From: Ciona intestinalis
Taxonomy: Eukaryota; Chordata; Ascidiacea; Phlebobranchia; Cionidae
DNA length: 64,000 bases
NCBI RefSeq assembly: GCF_000224145.3
Contig: NW_004190392.2
Span: 1 to 64,000, forward strand
Direction: 5' to 3'
Every line of letters begins with the position of its first letter. Position 1 is the stretch's first letter. The notes below the pieces were generated by a model. It was not told the DNA's origin. It saw only the letters and a program-made list of their open reading frames with translations, and ran no database searches. A program made the translations under genes and the position numbers. This document shows positions 56,541 to 64,000 of the stretch, one piece after another.

Positions 56541-59500
56541 CTGTTTAATTGTAGAAATACAGTTAATGGTTCACAGCTCACACATAACATAAATTGTATT
56601 TATCCTTTTAAATACAGCAATTTATTAAAACAGCAAAGAGGTGGGAACTATAGCAGCAAAACGACAGTTGTTAAAAACACTTTTGAGTAAGAGTTTTTCA
56701 TTAAAGTGTGGCTGTTAAACCTACAAATAAAAGTATATACATTTTCCTATGCCAAGAATACGAACTAAATATTAAAATAGCTACAATACTGTTTCTAGTC
56801 CTATTTACTAGGCCCCTACAATAAATTGCATCATTCTATACTGTTTAAATCGTAACTACACACGTTGTGCCGATATAATAACTTGATAATGCATAGGGAG
56901 TTATTAATTTTTAAAGTAGATCTCTACCTCTGCTTAACGGCTAAAGATATCTAATTTGTTTTGACAGAAAGTGGCGCTATAGAGTGTTTTATTTACCGCA
57001 AACGGGGTCTGCGTCATTGTGATAGTGTTGCTGGACCACAGCATGTTCCACGCTGACGTAGGTGACGTAAAATATGCGATTAGGGCAATGTCAGCATAAA
57101 CGAAAAGATAACATGGTTTTTCGTACGTTAGCTTTGACGCACGTGATGTAGGTTTTACATCAATATTTAAAAGATTTTTAAACATTAACAATGATTCATT
57201 ACATTTCGTGACAAGAAGTGGCCATTACGTTTCCAGACCACCCATGCTACATGCGTTTAATATTTTATAGCTGCATTTATCAGAAACCTAACACCCTTTC
57301 AGTAGTTCAACAAGCTCAAAAACATTTGGCTCGAAAATAATAATATTTAGTTGAAAACTTACGAAATCGTAACTCTAACTCAATGAGGTTAAAGTGTAAT
57401 GAGTTGAAACGTGACGTATTCGCGACTATCTTGAGTAATCTAGAAAACCTGCGAACGTACAAGCCATTGAATATCGCTATCTTTGTACAATCTACGTATA
57501 CTTAGTTCATGTTTAGCGAAAATATAAGTTGCAACCGCATTGCAGCGAAGACGTGTTGTTGTTTAGAGTTAACTCTGACAGTACCGGAGAAGGTTTCGTC
57601 AGTGACTGACGTTCATACTTCGTAAACTGATAGCTGCTTTTAGGAACTATGCGAATAAATATTTTGCATGTAATCAAGGTGACACGTGCTGGCATACCGT
57701 TTGGTTTTATTGGTGCTGTTTAAGTTGGACTTAATGACGCTGTTTGATAAGTCGCCATTGTGTAATCATGTTTTAAAAGTTGGAACAACGTATGCGTACA
57801 AGACACAACATATACAGAGGCCCATACGCACTTCAAAATGTATTGGCCTTTACCAACATAAAAATGATTCAAGTTACTTGGCAGTCACAGTAGTTCTATA
57901 AATATTCCGAGTTTACTATGAAATAAGACGAAAAAAGAAAATGAAAACATAGATCATGTTACCCCAACCTATGATACGTAAAACCGTTTGGTTGTTTTAG
58001 GAGTAAGACTTTCCGCTTCTAATCAAGCCCGTGTTTAAAAGAATGAACTGTGGTCTTCATGGCATTTATTATGAAACAGACTCACAAAACCGTATGTGAT
58101 ACTAAAAAATCTATAATCAGTACCAGCGGACATGTTACTTTTCTGTAAACCCGGTCAGGGTCAAAAGATCGTGTGACAGCTTTGGCAATTTAAGCCTTTT
58201 CTTGGCTTAGGGGCTAATATGGCCGCATTAAACCGTTTTAAAACCACCCCATAAGTCCTAACTGCCGGATTTAGTACACCGCGTTAATAATGCCTTGGCA
58301 CAAAACGTTTCCTATTGTGGCTAAAGACGTAAACCCCTAAACATAACCTTTTAGCTGCGGCTACACCCATATAAATACCCTTATTGTAGTAATTTAGAGG
58401 CGCTGTCCCGATAATGGCTGGCGTTAAACTCGTATATTACGCTAACTGCAAACAAACTAAAATTGGAACATTACGAATTATACCATTGGGGTGGTCAAAC
58501 TGGTTCAAGTCAAGAGCTGAATACATTACAAACACTTACTTTATGTCTGATCGGACTTTACAAGTGCATATTCATTATTTCATTAAATATACACATATAT
58601 TGAAGGCCTAAGAATGTTGCGCAGTTGCAGGATAGTAAGTAAACATAAAACATTGAAATTTTGCGAGTAGTGCTGTTGCAATTACATTCTACAACGATTT
58701 CTTTACCTGTATTTTTGGTATTGGATATTAAACGCTTTATAAGTGACATTTCCTATAGGTTATCTCATAGTCACAGTGTATTTGTGTGGTGCTAGCCTTG
58801 GGGGCTTGCGGCATTTCAGTTCCGGGCAAAATTTTAGCAAAAACAAACAGTATGTGGTAAATATGCAACCTTTGAACAGTAAATCGAATTCCCACCCTGC
58901 TGAAGTTACTGAGAAATCTGCTTGGTACTGAGATTGTTTGCAAGATTTTGTGTGCATTAATGTCACATTAAAGTGCATTACGGGCCTAATGGTTATTTAT
59001 TTAACGCTATGGTGTTCTAACGTGTGTTTACCACGTATATGTTGCTATTCCAGGCGCCTTTCTGGCTTTAAAACTGTACATTATGCTTACTTTTCCCGCC
59101 AGTTTCTGTTGACATTTAAATGCCACTAGAACACTGGGGCCATTGTGTGCACACAGAAGCCATTTTGACGTCATTGTGGACATGAACTAAACTCTTTCGG
59201 ATAAAAAGGGTAAACATTAAAGTAAGCATCATGTGTAATCATACTAATCCTATTCAAAACACACAAAATAAGTGACGTACAGTAATAGCTGCAGCATAAC
59301 TTAAGCTTTAAAGTTGTTGACGGAATCGTTTAATCTTAATACATGGATAAGTCGGATTTCTGCAAAAGAATTGACAAAAAGAGTAAATTGCCTAAATTTT
59401 GCAAAATTACAATACTGAAAACGCGCAAAAATACTTTGTTATAATATTGGCATATTATTTGTGCATTTTTATAATATTGGACAATATTTTTCCACTTTTT

Positions 59501-61570
59501 GATAATATTTGCACATTTTTTTTTCATTTTATCCCTATATATGCAATAATAATTATATTGTGAAAACAGTCATATAAAATTAGCGTGTAAACCGTAGAAG
59601 TTGTGTACATTACACACAGTATACGTACAGAGATTCCCACACCCGGTAATTATTCAACGTGTTTGTTTTTGTTAATAAAACGCCAACAAAACCGCTCACA
59701 ATTTATCACACTTAAGCGCCCTATATGTCTTATTCGACATCAACCTTATTAAATCAGCGCCCATAAATTGGTTATAACGCATCAGATAGCTCTAAACGAG
59801 GTACAACTAATTTACGGTTATCAAAAGCGGTTTTATTGCCGATAGTACTAGGTCATGCCAAAAGGCCACCCACGAGAAGATGGAAAAGGTTTATAACATG
59901 GTTACAAAAAGTTCAATTAAAAGTTGCGGTTGCTAAAGTTAAATCTATTTTTATGTCCTATTTTTTTTACGGCAGCTGTATTGAACAGTTTTAAAGCTGT
60001 GTTTAAAATTATATAAATACTATTTTACTACAAAATAAAAGGGCAAAAGAGAATGAAAACATTACCCATTCAACTATACTCGTTACAAAACAGCCACATT
60101 ATTTGACTGAAAAACGCATTAGTCGTATAGGTGCTTGAACAAAAGACGACATCGACTAGGTTAAAGGTCGCAGTTCCGTGAGCTGTCATAAAATTACCCT
60201 AAACCAATGCTTTAAACCGACTCAGAGTAATTAGTAAATGTAAACAGTTTGAAAACTATCGCCTCTTAATTATAAGGCTTACGTATGGTTACGTAACCAC
60301 TGCGTAATTAGTCGCCTGCCCGGATTAATTCTGTCTTTAGAAGTCGTTAACAAGTTATAAACTTGAATTGAACCATGTCCGTTACTCCCTACATGGTGGC
60401 TGTTTTGGCCACCATTGTTTATAAATATAGTTACCGGGGCAGAGCGTTTACGTGTTTAGTTTTATTGGACTTAATACTGTTAATACTAACGAGGTCGTGA
60501 GACAAAATTAAACAAACGGAAACTGCTCTAACTGTAACTAATCCAAGTTAACAGAATTATAATTTAAACGCATTTTCTTTACATTCTAAAAATTCTAAAA
60601 CCGTATTCTCACGACTCCTAGTCGACCGTTGTTAATTGTTTAAAACACGATCAGAAAATTTGGATATTATGTGCTAAGTCCCGTCTCCCCCACCCTACTA
60701 TATGCTTTTATATTTCGGAAAATTTGTTTCGAAATATTAATACGTACATGTAAATATTGTCTTTTCCGTGACCCCCAAACACACGTTAATACCAGAGCAC
60801 ACAATTTGAGACGTACATTACTGTTATATGTACGTAACAGGTATAGCGATACGTTACACGTGTCTAATATATACTTCGTCGAATCATAATTAATAAAGTA
60901 GGTTTTCGTGTTTACCTGTCAAATACGTGTCTGATCCTACGTTCGGCATTAAATTACAAAATGTCAGTACACCCTGCGCCTGTCAAGCGCTAAGACGATA
61001 CATTGTGTAGCGGATTTTCACGGTCACGTAGATCCAGCCAACAAATGTAATCAATTTCACGGCTCGGTGCTTTTCTCTGCAAAGAATTAGCGATAGTTCT
61101 AAACTGTAATCCAATTCGAAATCGAACCGTTTTGTAATCACGAGATTACGTCTAAAAAGTAAGAAACTTGTTAGTGGGTTTTAAATCTTGCGCGTATGAA
61201 ACTTCTATCTTGGCCTTAAACCTTGTTGATACCAGTTTCCTACTTGAAATTACGTTAAAGGTTACAAAGGGCGGTTAAAACTTAAGTCACATACGCCATA
61301 GTTAAACAATTCGAGTATTGTTTTAGTATTGTCACACCTAGACCCATGGCCTGCTCAATACATCGATTAGGACGTGCTAGATCTATATACATCAAGCCAT
61401 TACACACGGAAAGTTTAAAGTTACACGACCGTCTTTTTACTGGGCCAGGAATACGTGACGAGATAGCGTATGATTTTAAACATGTAGCATGTACCGCTAA
61501 TAGAATCGTTACAGATGTTACTAATTTCGGATTAGTTTGTAACTTTCCCAAATCACCTATGGGCGATGTT
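56484..61570. other. Repeat-poor intergenic region, no gene recognised
   Basis: About 5 kb upstream of OSCP1. Open frames up to about 90 codons exist on both strands, but none has splice context, a recognisable domain or the cleaner codon pattern of the real exons. Neither the 71-bp minisatellite nor the tRNA-derived SINE, both common elsewhere, was seen. The sequence looks relatively rich in CpG-containing words such as ACGT. It may be cis-regulatory or hold non-coding RNA exons; this is inference. Confidence 0.5.
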
Positions 61571-61572
61571 TC

Positions 61573-61602
61573 TGCGCATGCGCGAGCCCACACGCATGCG
61601 CA
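61573..61602. promoter_or_regulatory. Two NRF1-like palindromes
   Basis: TGCGCATGCGCG (61573-61584) and ACGCATGCGCA (61592-61602) are two adjacent matches to the NRF1 site (T/CGCGCATGCGCA/G). Such pairs are usual in TATA-less promoters. They lie about 500 bases before an unrecognised plus-strand reading frame. Confidence 0.5.
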
Positions 61603-62114
61603 ATGACAGGGCGTACGTGAATCATTTGTTATCACTTGGTTTTATCAATATTTTGCCCGAATTGCAGCAGTAGTGCAATCTTAATTAAATTCCTATCGTA
61701 GTTTAGATACAGATAGGCGACGATACGGCACCGTCGCTTGCTTATACTAAAATTAATTAGTAGGTCATTATAACTTGGTATCTCCTGGCTTGTTTTGTAT
61801 GAAATCACCGCCGAAATTATCCTCTTTTTCTGCGAAAAAGCCAACGAGCTGCGGTGGTATTTCCTAATTCTCGACTAGCATCAACAAAATATACGAAAAA
61901 ATCGTTGGAAGTTTGATTTTTTACGAAGTACTTTATTTGCTCGACGGAATGCAACAGTATATTGGGAAGAAGGAATAAATATAAGAAAGAAAATAAAAAT
62001 ATATCGATTTTGGATGCCTTGAAAGCTGCTATCTGTTGAGAGTTGAATAATGATGGATAGCAAGTGTCGACTTCGGGTTCTTTGGCGGTCAAACCGGCAC
62101 GTAATCGAGCTGTT

Positions 62115-62285
62115 ATGACGACTTTGGTTGAAGAAACTCAATATTGTGGGGGTTTTCATGCATCGACCTTATCCATCAAGGTCGACGGGTCATCGGAACC
62201 TAATCCGCCGCCGGAAGTTGTAATATATCCCGATGTCCAACAACGTTCGGCGCCCAATGCCTCTTGCAGTGGGTGGAGTTCGTGA
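62115..62285 (+). CDS. Unrecognised 56-codon reading frame, possible first coding exon
   Basis: ATG at 62115 opens a frame ending in TGA at 62283. The base composition (VDGSSEPNPPPEVVIYPDVQ) is richer in G and C than its surroundings and looks coding-like. A donor GTGGGT at 62269 followed by an acceptor at 62331-62332 would remove 64 bases, including the CRE cluster, and continue in frame (EAVAELTSYMETF...) to a stop near 62494. Alternatively the exon may splice to sequence right of the window. No family recognised. NRF1-like sites upstream are consistent with a promoter. It could be a chance frame. Confidence 0.25.
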   Translation: MTTLVEETQYCGGFHASTLSIKVDGSSEPNPPPEVVIYPDVQQRSAPNASCSGWSS

Positions 62286-62324
62286 CGTCATAGATTCTCT
62301 GACGTCATAGTTTCTCTGACGTCG
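62283..62324. promoter_or_regulatory. Tandem CRE (CREB/ATF) cluster
   Basis: TGACGTCA at 62283-62290, TGACGTCA at 62300-62307 and TGACGTCG at 62317-62324, spaced exactly 17 bases apart inside an imperfect 17-bp direct repeat (tgacgtcatagattctc). It lies about 500 bases downstream of the secreted-peptide gene's stop and beside the candidate plus-strand exon. Confidence 0.6.
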
Positions 62325-62827
62325 TCACCAGCAGAAGCGGTGGCAGAGCTGACAAGTTACATGGAAACCTTTACGTTTCGAACGCCGCGACATGACCAGT
62401 TTAGTAGAATCGTCGATATCTGGAAATTCAAAGAAAAATTTAGTTTATGTTGCAGTGGTTTCGATATCACACAAAAAGTGAGGTTTCGGATTTAAATTAA
62501 AATATGCTTGAAATTGTTTGGAGAATTAAAAACGTAAAACGGCGAGTTTTTCGCTGCACCAAAAATTGAATAAAACGTGTCAAAAAATTATCGGAAACAA
62601 ATATATATAAAAATGACATTTTTAATTTAGAACTGGATAATAAAATTATTTTCGTAATTGTTTTGTTGCCTTTGGCAATTTTCTTTTGCGCAAAAAGATA
62701 GTTTCTATTTTAGAGACTAATCGTTTTATTGGTGTGGCGAAAAATTTATAAATTATTTCGTCAACATTTATTTTTATTAAATAATTTATTGTTACGTCAT
62801 ATTTATTACGTAAAATTTATTGTTACG

Positions 62828-63176
62828 TCATAACACACCTTCTTCATCGACGTTCCTCTTAACCAGCATACGCGGGTTGCAGTAGTGTGAGATATATTTG
62901 CATTTGAAGAAAACGATGCCACGGCATTTTCGAACTTTTTGCCTGAAAATGAAAAAACATCTGTTAAAATCTGAAAATTTAGTTTTTAAATATATTTATT
63001 TATAATTTTTGTTTTAAAAAAGGAATGTTTTTGGTAGTTTTTACTTACCAGAAGTGCTTGCTGTATGGCGCTGCGTCTGAAGTTACAATTAAGATACAAA
63101 GTATCGTAAAAGCGATGTAAACTTTTGATTTTCTGCTGATCTGGCATGACAAAGTAGAATTGCTAGTTGTATTCAT
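62828..63176 (-). CDS. Secreted cationic three-cysteine peptide precursor (80 residues), unrecognised
   Basis: Two exons, 63176-63049 and 62942-62828, joined by GTAAGTAA...TTTTCAG in phase 2 (128 + 115 bases = 80 codons and a TGA stop). The N-terminus (MNTTSNSTLSCQISRKSK) precedes a hydrophobic core VYIAFTILCILIVTSDAA, a likely signal peptide or signal anchor with a cut near TSDAA/P. The remaining 40 or so residues are strongly basic: PYSKHFWQKVRKCRGIVFF then KCKYISHYCNPRMLVKR. Cysteines are spaced C-x8-C-x6-C. A dibasic KR is followed by an acidic end (NVDEEGVL), as in prohormones. AATAAA hexamers follow the stop almost at once. An upstream TATA box and CRE support a regulated transcript. 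It could be a neuropeptide, hormone or antimicrobial precursor; the odd cysteine count suggests a dimer or a free thiol. I do not recognise a family. Confidence 0.6.
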
Positions 63177-63260
63177 TTTTGCTGATGTTTTCAGATTAAA
63201 AATTGCTCTGTATATCTTGAAGATTATCTGAATTCTGCCTTCCGTCGTTTCGGCCGCTAC

Positions 63261-63289
63261 TTATATATCTTGTGCCCACTGTGACGTCA
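63261..63289 (-). promoter_or_regulatory. TATA box and CRE of the secreted-peptide gene
   Basis: On the minus strand a palindromic CRE TGACGTCA (63289-63282) is followed about 13 bases later by ATATATAAG (centred near 63265). The ATG is about 85 bases downstream of the TATA box, leaving room for a short 5' UTR. This is the most textbook-like promoter in the window. Confidence 0.65.
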
Positions 63290-64000
63290 CAGACGCTTTT
63301 TTCTTCTATGCCGTAAAAATAAAGCTGCGCTGTTAGCCAAACTTAGAACCAGCGCTAAGAGATAGGATACCAAGGCAGTATCTGGAAACCGTTCGATAGT
63401 TAATCCGTAATTCACGCAAACATTCGAAAATGAGCCGGAAATTTTACCTTTATTATTTCCTATCTCAACACCCTAGCCCAATTGCTACGACTTAAGATAA
63501 TATACAGAAATTCTTTACCGTATTAACACGTGGCTTAAGCGGGAAACCATATACGCTTTAATAAAGCAAGTCCTTTTGCCAATTGCCGCACCGGATTTAG
63601 ATAAACATTACTCAAACAGCAGTAAAAAAATACCCACTTTAAGCACGTGTTTTTTGGCCTATATATTTAGCATGTGGTTTTCCGGCTTGAAATGTTTATT
63701 TAACATTGGCTAAAAGTTGGACTTCAGATTTTATCCGAAGCAATCAAAATAAACTAAGTTATGTAACTTTCGATTTTTATTAGTGGAATGTGGAATGAGT
63801 TGTTTTTTATGCATGGCTGGAAACCCAACCACTCTGTCCCAAAATACAGATGAGGCAGCGAGCGGTTCTGTAATAACCTTATGCTTACTGCCAAGGTATA
63901 ATATGGGTGTGTTCTTATCAAGCACAGCAAATACGCTAGATACACATGGTGTATTTATACACTTTACGCTCGTTATCGAGTTATAACATGGGTGTCTCCT
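63290..64000. other. Upstream flank of the peptide gene, no gene recognised
   Basis: About 700 bases. Nothing coding is supported. The last 120 bases (from about 63880) are copies of the dispersed 71-bp minisatellite unit running off the right edge. Confidence 0.5.
63885..64000 (+). repeat. 71-bp minisatellite units at the right edge
   Basis: TAATATGGGTGTGTTCTTAT and ACACATGGTGTATTTATACA mark two diverged units; the array may continue outside the window. Confidence 0.8.

Noticed and set aside
57513..58978. Several 60-73 codon frames on both strands
   Set aside because: Opposite-strand frames overlap over the same bases (58737-58978), none has a domain or splice context, and the length is expected by chance.
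61346..61606. 86-codon plus-strand frame starting at a good ATG
   Set aside because: No recognisable motif, no splice context, and its end runs through the NRF1-like palindromes. A minus-strand frame of 117 codons covers the same bases, which points to chance openness.

Overview
This is nuclear DNA from an animal, not a bacterium. Genes are split into 45-276 bp exons (mostly 80-200 bp) with GT...AG introns, the base composition is AT-rich, and gaps between genes are short. The proteins are metazoan (cation-independent mannose 6-phosphate receptor, IQUB, lebercilin, cytosolic tyrosyl-tRNA synthetase, OSCP1). Compact genes, possible trans-splice acceptors just before start codons, and a 71-bp minisatellite plus a tRNA-derived SINE in most introns suggest a tunicate, most likely Ciona. 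The species call is inference.
Layout. 1-22632 (minus): most of a giant 15-domain cation-independent mannose 6-phosphate receptor; its last cytoplasmic exons lie beyond the left edge. 22633-23423: compact divergent promoter. 23424-29996 (plus): IQUB, complete, 15 exons. 32412-37203 (minus): small 9-exon gene with a divergent BIR/C3HC-type zinc-binding domain. 38886-47448 (minus): lebercilin (LCA5), complete, 17 exons. 48470-54526 (minus): tyrosyl-tRNA synthetase, complete, 16 exons, with an unexpected N-terminal extension resembling the eEF1B/GST-C domain. 55377-56483 (minus): OSCP1 in one uninterrupted frame. 56484-62000: a repeat-poor stretch with no recognisable gene, ending in NRF1-like palindromes, an unrecognised plus-strand reading frame and a cluster of CRE sites. 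62828-63176 (minus): a two-exon gene for an 80-residue secreted, cationic, three-cysteine precursor with its own TATA/CRE promoter. 63290-64000: flank, with a minisatellite copy at the right edge.
Joint themes. IQUB, LCA5 and OSCP1 are all cilium- or sperm-linked in other animals and sit within 33 kb; two of them have X-box-like (RFX) motifs upstream. The receptor keeps the carbohydrate-binding Gln/Arg/Glu/Tyr set only in domains 3, 5 and 9 (15 partly), as in vertebrates. Exon boundaries were read by eye from splice sites and reading phase. Summed coding lengths of IQUB, LCA5, YARS1, the BIR-like gene and the peptide gene are exact multiples of three. The one unresolved join is in the receptor, just before its membrane-spanning exon.
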